A stretch of 5,918 nt of DNA from an uncultured Oscillospiraceae bacterium (GCA_910584285.1 CAJTYK010000080.1:1-5918); one strand, 5' to 3'; positions 1 through 5,223 are shown, counted from the first letter of the stretch. Translations and numbers: made by a program. Notes: generated by a model not told the origin, from the letters alone.

Positions 1-524
1 AGGTGCTGCCGGTGAACATCTATCTGAAATCCCCCAATGACCGGGAGAACATCATCTCCAGCTATGCCGCGTGGCTAAAGATCGCGCCGGACGATTTACA
101 GATCGAAGCCCGCACCCTGCCCGCCGACACGGCGGACTATGTGGAGCGGATGAAAGAGTTCGCCGCCCATGAGCCCAACCAGTCCTGCCGGGAGATGATC
201 GAGGACAACATCAAGGAGATTGGCCAGGGGGTTGCCAGCGACGCCCTGCGGCACCGGTTCTTTCTCATCTTCCAGTACGAGGGCCGGATGCACGCCAAGG
301 GCCGCACCACCGCCGCCATCGTCCAGCGGCTCAACGAGGAGGCGGACACCGCCCGGCGGTATCTGGACGGCTGCGAGCTGGAGGTACTGGAGCCCAGTTT
401 TGCCGACGACTTCATTTTGAAGCTGCTGTACGAGATCATCAATAAGCGAACCAGCCGCCGGGTGCAGCTCCCGGAGGGCGTGTTCGACATGACCACCGCC
501 GTCCACGGAATTTATGAGGGATAG
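1..524 (+). CDS. TrsD/TraD-like conjugative transfer protein, 3' part (5' end outside window)
   Basis: The reading frame is already open at the left edge. The first whole codon is at position 3 (GTG) and the frame runs to TAG at 522-524, leaving about 174 residues. No ribosome binding site can be seen, so the GTG should not be taken as the start. The visible protein begins VLPVNIYLKSPNDREN, has a charged helical middle, and then a hydrophobic strand (RFFLIFQYEG, near residue 90) followed by a long helix with NEEADTARRYLDG. It has no Walker motif, signal peptide or membrane segment. This matches my recollection of the roughly 200-aa TrsD/TraD-type protein encoded just before the VirB4/TrsE ATPase in Gram-positive conjugative elements. 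It resembles a separated N-terminal part of VirB4 and probably works with that ATPase at the cytoplasmic face of the channel. Here the partner gene begins 650 bp downstream, separated by a minus-strand gene. The family call rests on residue patterns and gene order; the exact function is unknown. Confidence 0.6.
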   Translation, partial: VLPVNIYLKSPNDRENIISSYAAWLKIAPDDLQIEARTLPADTADYVERMKEFAAHEPNQSCREMIEDNIKEIGQGVASDALRHRFFLIFQYEGRMHAKGRTTAAIVQRLNEEADTARRYLDGCELEVLEPSFADDFILKLLYEIINKRTSRRVQLPEGVFDMTTAVHGIYEG

Positions 525-526
525 CG

Positions 527-566
527 AAAAAAGCAGGCGGCTGTCCAACGTTGACAGCCGCCTGCT
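527..566 (-). terminator. Rho-independent terminator of the minus-strand DUF7000-type gene
   Basis: A perfect 14-bp stem (AGCAGGCGGCTGTC at 532-545 pairing with 553-566) encloses a 7-nt loop. Read on the minus strand, the stem ends in a run of six T (complement of the A-run 527-532), and it lies 15 bp beyond the stop codon at 581-583. That is a textbook intrinsic terminator for the minus-strand gene. On the plus strand the right arm is followed by GAATTGCC with no T-run, so plus-strand transcription from the TrsD-like gene is probably not stopped efficiently. Confidence 0.88.
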
Positions 567-580
567 GAATTGCCATTTGC

Positions 581-1060
581 TCAGTCAAAACCCTTCAAAA
601 AAATTTGTATCTTTTCTGCCAGAGAAGTGGCATTATCAAGAATTTTATTTGTCATGAGGCCCTTGCTGCTAAAATCGATCACATCCTCCAGGCACACCTC
701 TAATACAGAATATTGAGGCATTGTCGTTGTGTTGTTGTTCCAATCTGTATTTCTTAAAAGCTCCCAATATGCCTTCTGCACAGAAGTGTTTTGTCCCATT
801 AGCCATAATTCAAACCGCATTTCCAGATGATTCAGCACGATACCAAACCGCAATTTATGCTGTCTCAAATATTCATTAAAAAACGGGAAATATGTGTAAT
901 ACAAATATCCCAACGAAATATTTCCGGTTGAATACTGTTTTGGAAACTGCGCCTTTAATTCTCCCATGTACTTAATCAAAGTAATATATGCAAACCTTAT
1001 ATCCCCTTGGATCAATTGTTTTTGGTAAATTTCAATACACTGTGAAATATCTTTTCCCAT
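581..1060 (-). CDS. DUF7000-type small protein of unknown function (likely cargo gene)
   Basis: The product is 159 aa and probably cytoplasmic, with no signal peptide or membrane helix. The frame also allows ATG at 1084, which would add eight residues. The inner ATG (1060-1058) is preferred because GGTGAGG sits 8 nt before it while the outer ATG has no Shine-Dalgarno. The residue pattern fits what I recall of DUF7000: an N-terminal helix IEIYQKQLIQGDI, then GYLYYTYFPF, IVLNHLEMRFELWLMGQN and a helix with YWELL. No catalytic motif is recognisable and the family function is unknown to me. The gene is strikingly AT-rich (18 of 60 G+C in 841-900, against 41 of 60 in 2701-2760 of the ATPase gene). 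It runs opposite to its neighbours and has its own promoter and terminator. This suggests later acquisition as cargo between the TrsD-like and VirB4 genes. The family name is fairly secure; the role is not. Confidence 0.78.
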   Translation of the reverse strand: MGKDISQCIEIYQKQLIQGDIRFAYITLIKYMGELKAQFPKQYSTGNISLGYLYYTYFPFFNEYLRQHKLRFGIVLNHLEMRFELWLMGQNTSVQKAYWELLRNTDWNNNTTTMPQYSVLEVCLEDVIDFSSKGLMTNKILDNATSLAEKIQIFLKGFD

Positions 1061-1068
1061 AGCTGATG

Positions 1069-1075
1069 CCTCACC
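1069..1075 (-). promoter_or_regulatory. Ribosome binding site that decides the start of the DUF7000-type gene
   Basis: On the minus strand GGTGAGG (1075 down to 1069) lies 8 nt upstream of ATG 1060-1058. The in-frame ATG at 1084-1082 is preceded by AGCAGCGATAAC, which has no purine-rich SD. The inner start gives 159 aa and places the first conserved helix near the N-terminus. Confidence 0.65.
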
Positions 1076-1107
1076 AGATTTCATGTTATCGCTGCTTCAT
1101 TTTTTGT

Positions 1108-1136
1108 ACTATAACATATCATCCTGCCTTGTTCAA
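1108..1136 (-). promoter_or_regulatory. Sigma-70/SigA-type promoter with extended -10 for the DUF7000-type gene
   Basis: Read on the minus strand, the -35 is TTGAAC (1136-1131), the spacer is exactly 17 bp, and the -10 is TATAGT (1113-1108). The -10 is preceded by TG plus one base, giving the extended form TGTTATAGT. The -35 matches 4 of 6 and the -10 5 of 6 consensus positions. Transcription would begin near 1100, leaving a leader of about 40 nt to the preferred start at 1060. Confidence 0.75.
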
Positions 1137-1155
1137 GGGCTAAAAACTTTGAACA
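1130..1155. repeat. 7-bp inverted repeat between the divergent genes (possible operator)
   Basis: TGTTCAA (1130-1136) and TTGAACA (1149-1155) are perfect inverted copies separated by 12 bp. The left copy contains the -35 hexamer of the minus-strand promoter, and the right copy lies 13 bp before the SD of the VirB4 gene. A protein bound here could affect the minus-strand promoter. A 7-bp dyad in AT-rich DNA can also occur by chance, so a regulatory role is only a possibility. Confidence 0.35.
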
Positions 1156-1167
1156 TTATACCAAAAT

Positions 1168-1173
1168 AAGGAG
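1168..1173 (+). promoter_or_regulatory. Ribosome binding site of the VirB4/TrsE-type gene
   Basis: AAGGAG is followed by a 7-nt spacer and ATG at 1181. This fixes the start of the ATPase gene. I see no convincing plus-strand promoter in 1085-1180, so the gene may depend on transcription from upstream. Confidence 0.85.
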
Positions 1174-1180
1174 TAATACA

Positions 1181-3130
1181 ATGCAGAAGAAAACGAAAAA
1201 GCCCCCTGTAAAACCAAAGGAAAAGACGCGGGCGGTCAAGAAAAAGGAAAATCAGCCCTTTTCTCTCAGACACATGATTTTCGGCGAGGAGAAACCCGAC
1301 CTTACAGAACTGGAGGCGGGTTCCACCACCATCTTGGATATTCTGTCCCCCACCGCCATCGACACCAAGAGCCGGGATTATATCCTGGTGGACGGGGTGT
1401 ACCACGCCTACCTCTACGTGGCGGGCTACGGCTACTCCACCACCGTGGGTTCCTGCTGGCTGGCCCCGCTGGTGGAGGCCGGGGAGGGCGTCAGCCTAAG
1501 CTTCACCGTCAAGCGCCAGTCCAAGGAGAAGATACTGTCCAAAATCTCGCAGACCACTATGGTGAACCGCTCCCGGATGCGGGATGTGGGGGACACCCGC
1601 CAGGACTATGAGGAGCTGGACAGCGCCATCAACTCCGGGCTGTATCTCAAAGACGTGATGAATCGGCAAGGGGAGGACTTCTACTATATGCACACCCTGG
1701 TGGAGGTGACGGCGGACGACCCGGAAACCCTGGAACAGCGGGTGACGGCGGTGGAAAAGCTGTGCGTGTCCATCGACATGATCGCCCGCCGCTGCGACTA
1801 CAAGAACGAGCAGGCGTTTCTTTCGGCGCTCCCCCTGCTGGCCCTGGATGCGGATGTGGAGCGCAAATCCCGGCGCAATGCCCTCACCTCCGGCGTAGCG
1901 GCCGCGTTCCCCTTTGCCTCCTACGAGCTCAGTGACCGCAACGGCATTTTTTTTGGTCTGAACCTTTACAACCGTTCCCCGGTGTTCCTGGATCCCTATG
2001 ACGACTACAAGTACACCAACGGCAACTGCTGGATCGGCGGTTCCTCCGGCGCGGGCAAGACCTTCACCCTGCAATGTCTGGGCGGGCGGCTGCGCCAGCA
2101 GGGGAGAAGGGTGATCTTCATCGTGCCCAAGAAGGGCCACGAGTTCCGCCCCTTGTGTGAGCTGCTGGGTGGTCTGTACCTGCGCCTGTCCCCGTCCTCC
2201 AAGGACTGCCCCAACATCATGGCCATCCGGCGCAAGTCGTTGGACAGCTATGCCGGGCTGCGGGACATGGCCGCCCGGGATGATTCCGTTCTGGCGGACA
2301 AGATCTCCCGGCTCATCATCTGGTACTCCCTGCAAAAGCGGGATCTGTCCGATGAGGACAAAAATCTGCTGGATTCCTCCCTGGTGGAGTGCTATCGACG
2401 GTACGGGATCACCTTTGACAACGCCACCATCACCGATGAAAATGGCCGGTTTGTGGAAATGCCCATCTTGCCGGACTGGTACGATGTGCTCTCTCAGAAC
2501 CCGGACACCAAACACCTGGCCGTGGTGCTGGCCCGGTACGTCACCGGCTCGGCCTCCGCCATGGGCCAGCGCAACGAGATCGACCTGGACAACAAATACA
2601 TCGTGCTGGACACCTCCGGGATGCCGGACGACCTGCTGCTCCCCGGTATCTTTTGGGCCACTGACATCGCAAACGACCTCATCATGGACGCGGGCAGCGA
2701 CCTGTCCGCCCTCATCGCCGATGAGCTGTGGAGCCTGGTGGGGGCCAACTCCAACCCGCTGGCGGCGGGTTTCGTCCAGGAGATGGTGAAGACGATCCGG
2801 GGCCTGGGCGGCATCGCCATCACCTCCACCCAGGGGATGCAGGATCTGTTTGGGCTGGACGGCGGCAAATATGGCAAGGGGATTCTGGACTCCAGCCGGA
2901 TCAAGCTGGTGATGCAGATGGAGGAGCAGGAGGCCCGGCTCATTCAGAACGTGCTCAATCTGTCCGAGGATGAGGTGCGGCAGATCACCCGGTTTCGCCG
3001 GGGGGAGGGCCTGCTGTGCATTGGTTACAACCATGTGCCGGTGCAGTTCCACGCCACTGAGAAGGAGTACGACGCCATCACCACCTCCCCCACCGACCTG
3101 CGTACCCGGCGGAAGGAGGGCGGCAAATGA
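1181..3130 (+). CDS. VirB4/TrsE (TraE)-type conjugative transfer ATPase
   Basis: This 649-aa protein looks complete and has the size expected of the TrsE/TraE branch of VirB4 ATPases. It would hydrolyse ATP at the inner face of the type IV secretion channel to drive its assembly and DNA transfer. Residues 1-25 are a lysine-rich tail. Residues about 40-250 are the N-terminal VirB4-type domain (LSFTVKRQSKEKIL, RSRMRDVGDTRQDYEELD, GEDFYYMHTLVEVTADD). The ATPase core has Walker A GGSSGAGKT (286-294, K293), Walker B LIADELW (D514, E515), an arginine in KTIRGLGG (R540) and a STQ motif with Q551. The C-terminus contains SSRIKLVMQMEEQEARLIQ and a short basic tail. All key ATPase residues are intact, so the enzyme should be active. 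The start is set by AAGGAG 7 nt before the ATG. The stop overlaps the next start (ATGA), indicating translational coupling. Its usual partner, the TrsD-like gene, is displaced upstream by the minus-strand insertion. Confidence 0.93.
   Translation: MQKKTKKPPVKPKEKTRAVKKKENQPFSLRHMIFGEEKPDLTELEAGSTTILDILSPTAIDTKSRDYILVDGVYHAYLYVAGYGYSTTVGSCWLAPLVEAGEGVSLSFTVKRQSKEKILSKISQTTMVNRSRMRDVGDTRQDYEELDSAINSGLYLKDVMNRQGEDFYYMHTLVEVTADDPETLEQRVTAVEKLCVSIDMIARRCDYKNEQAFLSALPLLALDADVERKSRRNALTSGVAAAFPFASYELSDRNGIFFGLNLYNRSPVFLDPYDDYKYTNGNCWIGGSSGAGKTFTLQCLGGRLRQQGRRVIFIVPKKGHEFRPLCELLGGLYLRLSPSSKDCPNIMAIRRKSLDSYAGLRDMAARDDSVLADKISRLIIWYSLQKRDLSDEDKNLLDSSLVECYRRYGITFDNATITDENGRFVEMPILPDWYDVLSQNPDTKHLAVVLARYVTGSASAMGQRNEIDLDNKYIVLDTSGMPDDLLLPGIFWATDIANDLIMDAGSDLSALIADELWSLVGANSNPLAAGFVQEMVKTIRGLGGIAITSTQGMQDLFGLDGGKYGKGILDSSRIKLVMQMEEQEARLIQNVLNLSEDEVRQITRFRRGEGLLCIGYNHVPVQFHATEKEYDAITTSPTDLRTRRKEGGK
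3113..3119 (+). promoter_or_regulatory. Consensus ribosome binding site inside the end of the VirB4 gene
   Basis: A full AAGGAGG lies 7 nt before ATG 3127, within the last codons of the ATPase gene. Together with the ATGA stop-start overlap (3127-3130) it predicts efficient coupled translation of the following gene. Confidence 0.85.
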
Positions 3131-3804
3131 GTTTTAGGCAGGACGCCGCCCACCTCCAGAAGCTGGCCAACAACGCCTTCTGCCAGACCGGCACTTTAGT
3201 GGCGCTGGCGGACGGCGGGACGCCCGACCCGGACAAGCTCCAGAAGGCGCTGGAGCAGACGGCGGCGCAATTTGAGAGCGCGGCCCTGGAGGTTCGGAAG
3301 CTGTGTGAGCGGTACAGCACTGGCACCGGGGGCTATGGCTCCCGGCCCGTCCTCCCGCCCATGGAGATCGCTGGGTCGGTGGAGATGCTGGGGTACAACT
3401 GGCTCCATATCACATTGAATACCTTGCTGCCCCACTGCCGGTTCCAGCCCCCGGAATGGCTCAGCGACACCATCCGCCGCCTGCTGGACGAATACGAGGC
3501 CCAGGGCTGCAAGCTGCCCTTTTTCAACCGGGCGCTGTTGGTGATCGACGAGTTCACCGGCATCCAGGGCCGCCACATCTTCGACCAGGACAACAAGGGT
3601 TGGAAGGCGGTGAGCAACGCCATCAAGGGCAGGCTCATCCCGGATGACGACCAGCAAACCCTGGGCCTGGCGCTGCTGTCTGGGCGGAGCGAGCTGGACG
3701 TGTGCCACATCACGCTGCTGGACATGGCGGATGCGGCGGACTTCTTCGCCTTCCACTCCGGGGACTATCAGACCCATGATTTTTACAGCGGTGGGTGGAG
3801 CTGA
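3127..3804 (+). CDS. DUF6100-like protein with a RusA-like Asp signature
   Basis: The product is a soluble 225-aa protein. Residues 1-65 look helical and possibly coiled (KLQKALEQTAAQFESAALEV), 84-105 look like beta strands (MLGYNWLHITLNTLLP), and 108-126 form a helix. The last hundred residues read as strand (NRALLVIDEF, 134-143), DQDN loop, helix (KAVSNAIKGRL, 160-170), DDDQ (173-176), then two strands (LGLALLSG, DVCHITLLD). I recall similar proteins beside VirB4 in Clostridia elements under DUF6100; that name is from memory. The order D153-x-D155-N...K160...D174-x-Q176 parallels the active site of the RusA Holliday-junction resolvases, where E. coli RusA uses D70, D72 and D91 (same +2 and +21 spacing). 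The family lysine is shifted by one place. A metal-dependent DNA-junction nuclease, or a degenerate DNA-binding relative, is therefore possible but unproven. It is translationally coupled to the VirB4 gene, which suggests a role linked to conjugation or DNA processing. Confidence 0.65.
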   Translation: MSFRQDAAHLQKLANNAFCQTGTLVALADGGTPDPDKLQKALEQTAAQFESAALEVRKLCERYSTGTGGYGSRPVLPPMEIAGSVEMLGYNWLHITLNTLLPHCRFQPPEWLSDTIRRLLDEYEAQGCKLPFFNRALLVIDEFTGIQGRHIFDQDNKGWKAVSNAIKGRLIPDDDQQTLGLALLSGRSELDVCHITLLDMADAADFFAFHSGDYQTHDFYSGGWS

Positions 3805-3824
3805 ATTGCCCCAAAAAGTGACCG

Positions 3825-3901
3825 GGACACCCATCAGGTTTTGTCTCGATTTGGGCCATTTTCGGCCGGTTAGTGGGTTTTCAAAAATCTGATGGGTGTC
3901 C
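3825..3901. repeat. Long-range inverted repeat, 13 bp perfect, extended to about 18 bp
   Basis: GGACACCCATCAG (3825-3837) is exactly inverted at 3889-3901. The stem continues through one G-T pair and a TTTT/AAAA match (3839-3842 with 3884-3887), leaving a loop of about 41 nt. The repeat starts 20 bp after the stop codon at 3802-3804. No T-run follows the right arm, so it does not look like a terminator. Confidence 0.88.
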
Positions 3902-3994
3902 GCCGCTCCAAGCGGTTGAAAACAAGGGCTTTCGGGGCGGCGGCAAAAACGCGGGACGTGAAAAAAGCTGACTTCTATGGGGAGCCATCAGATT
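3831..3994. repeat. Three copies of the 10-mer CCATCAGRTT
   Basis: CCATCAGGTT lies at 3831-3840, CCATCAGATT at 3985-3994, and the inverted copy of CCATCAGATT at 3886-3895. Two copies form the arms of the long-range stem and the third spans the loop of the 3975-4006 hairpin. Reuse of the same word in two separate structures suggests a protein recognition site rather than simple pairing needs. A role as iterons or operators is inferred. Confidence 0.6.
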
Positions 3995-4006
3995 GGCTCC
4001 CCATAG
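3975..4006. repeat. Strong hairpin, 13-bp perfect stem with 6-nt loop
   Basis: CTATGGGGAGCCA (3975-3987) pairs perfectly with TGGCTCCCCATAG (3994-4006) around the loop TCAGAT. AAGC/GCTT at 3965-3968 and 4010-4013 may extend it after an asymmetric internal loop. It is followed by GGGGCTTGG and not by T residues, so it is not an intrinsic terminator. Confidence 0.9.
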
Positions 4007-4019
4007 GGGGCTTGGAAAA

Positions 4020-4069
4020 GCGCCGAAAAAGTTCTTGCGCCGGCGCCGGCGCAAGGGCGTTTTCGGCGC
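4020..4069. repeat. Near-perfect 50-bp palindrome with a 22-bp perfect core
   Basis: The core 4034-4055 is a perfect palindrome with half-site CTTGCGCCGGC and no loop. On the same centre, GCGCCGAAAA (4020-4029) pairs with TTTTCGGCGC (4060-4069). Between them, G4031-C4058 pairs and two G-T pairs leave only one true mismatch (4030/4059). The right arm ends 32 bp before the preferred start of the next gene and has no T-run after it. It could extrude as a cruciform, form a very stable RNA hairpin, or bind a dimeric protein. Confidence 0.92.
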
Positions 4070-4083
4070 ACGCAGGAAATACG

Positions 4084-4104
4084 AAAGGGGGCGCGGTATG
4101 CGTG
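4084..4104 (+). promoter_or_regulatory. Start region of the winged-helix gene with two competing starts
   Basis: AAAGGGGG (4084-4091) is the only SD-like element here. It lies 10 nt before the in-frame GTG (4102) and 6 nt before an out-of-frame ATG (4098) that opens only nine codons before TGA at 4125-4127. GTG gives a protein starting VIFSHRDVDILKLL, which places the first DNA-binding helix right at the N-terminus. The ATG has better spacing, so it may act as a tiny overlapping leader ORF or mark a 1-nt frameshift. Confidence 0.5.
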
Positions 4105-5223
4105 ATTTTCAGCCATCGGGACGTTGATATTTTGAAGCTGCTGTGCTGGTGCCAGTTCATCCAGCCCAGGGACTTGAGGGGGATCGCCTCAGATGCCGAG
4201 CGGAAAAACCTCATGGGCCTGGGCCTCATCCGGCGGCATGAAAAGAGCGGGGCGCTGCTGCTCACCAGCAAGGGGCAGCTCCTTTTGGAGCATCTGCTGG
4301 ACAGCGCGGTTCCCCAGACCACCAGGGCCTACCACCCGCCGCTGATCGAGCGCCGCGTCCGGGTGTCCCGGCTGGTGATCACCGCCTACCACGGCGGGGT
4401 CAATCCTTTCACCCTCGGGCCGGAGGAGCTGGACGGCCCCGCGGCCCTGTTTCTTCCCTCCATTGCCCGGAGTAAGGGCTCCAACCCCTGGGGCAGCACC
4501 CGGGTGGCCGCCCTGGCCCGCCTGGGGGACAGCCTGTACGCCATGCACTACGTCTGCCCCGGCATCGGTAAGCTGGCGCTGATGGATGAGCTGGCGGCGT
4601 TCTCCAATCAGACCGCCCGGTTCCGGGACGTGGGGCGGGCCTTTCTCTTTGCCGGGGACAGTTACAAGAGCGTCCTCAGCGAACTGGATCGCCCCATGGA
4701 GCGGAAGGATACCAAGCTGCTCACCTATGGTGGCGCGTACCGCTGCCTTCAGCTCCCGGTTCATCTGCTGTCCTGTGACAGCACCGGGGCGGTGCAGCTT
4801 CAAATCATGGCCGTGCCGGACTACCGCCGGAAGCTCACCCAGGCGGCTCTGAAAAGCCAGTACCGCCCGCCCCCCGATGATGTGCCCGAGTGGGACGCCA
4901 TGTTCCAGGGTGTGCCCTTCCTCATGGCGACGGACATGGATCTGCGCCGGATCAACGCTGCTATCCGCACAGCCAGGAGCCGGGGTTTCCCCCAGATCGC
5001 CATGGCCGCCCTGGAGGGACAGGCGGAGCAGGTGCTGTTCCCCCGCTGCCGGGACAAAAATCTGGCGCGAGTATTTGTCCTCACTTCTGAGGCGATCTCT
5101 GCCGTCACCGGCAGGAAGCCCGCGCCCTATGTGCCCCCGCGCACCCAATTCACGACCTCGAAAGGAGATGTTGCGGATGCCCCGCTTATCCAAGCTCATC
5201 GAAAAACTGGAAGATCGCCTTGA
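4102..5223 (+). CDS. N-terminal winged-helix protein, possibly replication-relaxation-like
   Basis: From the GTG the product is 373 aa; the open frame extends upstream to ATG 3892 but crosses the palindromic region, so the shorter form is preferred. Residues 5-66 read as a winged helix-turn-helix: helix RDVDILKLLCWC, helix QPRDLRGI, recognition helix ERKNLMGLGLIRR, wing LLLTSKGQLLLEHL. The rest (about 80-373) is a mixed alpha/beta region with a central strand set (YRCLQLPVHLLSCD, VQLQIMAVPDYRR) and no recognisable catalytic motif, membrane segment or signal peptide. The architecture is reminiscent of the replication-relaxation proteins found in Firmicutes mobile elements, but the match is weak. 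A DNA-binding role is likely, and the three repeated 10-mers just upstream are candidate targets (inference). The stop at 5221-5223 lies 47 bp inside the next gene, so the two are probably cotranscribed and translationally linked. Confidence 0.6.
   Translation: MIFSHRDVDILKLLCWCQFIQPRDLRGIASDAERKNLMGLGLIRRHEKSGALLLTSKGQLLLEHLLDSAVPQTTRAYHPPLIERRVRVSRLVITAYHGGVNPFTLGPEELDGPAALFLPSIARSKGSNPWGSTRVAALARLGDSLYAMHYVCPGIGKLALMDELAAFSNQTARFRDVGRAFLFAGDSYKSVLSELDRPMERKDTKLLTYGGAYRCLQLPVHLLSCDSTGAVQLQIMAVPDYRRKLTQAALKSQYRPPPDDVPEWDAMFQGVPFLMATDMDLRRINAAIRTARSRGFPQIAMAALEGQAEQVLFPRCRDKNLARVFVLTSEAISAVTGRKPAPYVPPRTQFTTSKGDVADAPLIQAHRKTGRSP
5162..5167 (+). promoter_or_regulatory. Ribosome binding site of the VirD4-like gene
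   Basis: AAGGAG is followed by 9 nt and ATG 5177. The site lies inside the coding sequence of the winged-helix gene. A nearer ATG (5168) and an in-frame TTG (5171) are too close to the SD to be good starts. Confidence 0.75.

Larger units (their letters stand above)
3805..4101 (+). other. Gene-free, highly structured intergenic region (candidate oriT-like or regulatory DNA)
   Basis: This 297-bp gap interrupts an otherwise overlapping gene series. The downstream reading frame stays open back to ATG 3892, but that ATG has no SD and sits inside an inverted-repeat arm. The implied peptide is low-complexity and dictated by a palindrome, so I treat the stretch as non-coding. It contains an 18-bp long-range stem (3825-3901), a 13-bp hairpin (3975-4006), a near-perfect 50-bp palindrome (4020-4069) and three copies of CCATCAGRTT. 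Runs of A and T (3811-3815, 3881-3887, 3945-3949, 3961-3966) are more frequent than in the genes. None of the hairpins is followed by a T-run, so terminators are unlikely. The arrangement would suit a transfer origin, a site for a DNA-binding protein, or an RNA leader controlling the next genes. I could not recognise a known nick site. Confidence 0.6.

Noticed and set aside
1061..1084. ATG 1084 as the start of the DUF7000-type gene
   Set aside because: It lacks a ribosome binding site, whereas ATG 1060 has GGTGAGG 8 nt upstream. It remains possible because the frame is open.
1129..1160. A plus-strand promoter for the VirB4 gene
   Set aside because: Possible hexamers (TTGTTC with CATTAT or TTATAC) match consensus poorly and have spacings of 19-21 bp.
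1496..3052. A 518-residue open frame on the minus strand opposite the VirB4 gene
   Set aside because: It is rich in Gly, Gln, His and Val, has no recognisable motif and no ribosome binding site, and lies opposite a clear ATPase gene. It is a shadow produced by high G+C third positions.
3975..4069. Intrinsic terminators at the 3975-4006 hairpin and the 4020-4069 palindrome
   Set aside because: Neither stem is followed by a T-run on either strand at the required position, and the genes on both sides appear to belong to one plus-strand series.
3892..4101. An extra 70-residue N-terminus for the winged-helix protein starting at ATG 3892
   Set aside because: ATG 3892 has no Shine-Dalgarno and lies inside an inverted-repeat arm. 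The implied peptide is dictated by hairpins (for example CAGAGARA from the palindrome) and the winged-helix domain begins right after GTG 4102.
3805..4101. A recognised oriT nick site
   Set aside because: I could not match any nick-site sequence I know with confidence (the loop TTAGTGGG only loosely recalls rolling-circle mobilisation origins), so oriT remains a hypothesis and is not annotated as such.
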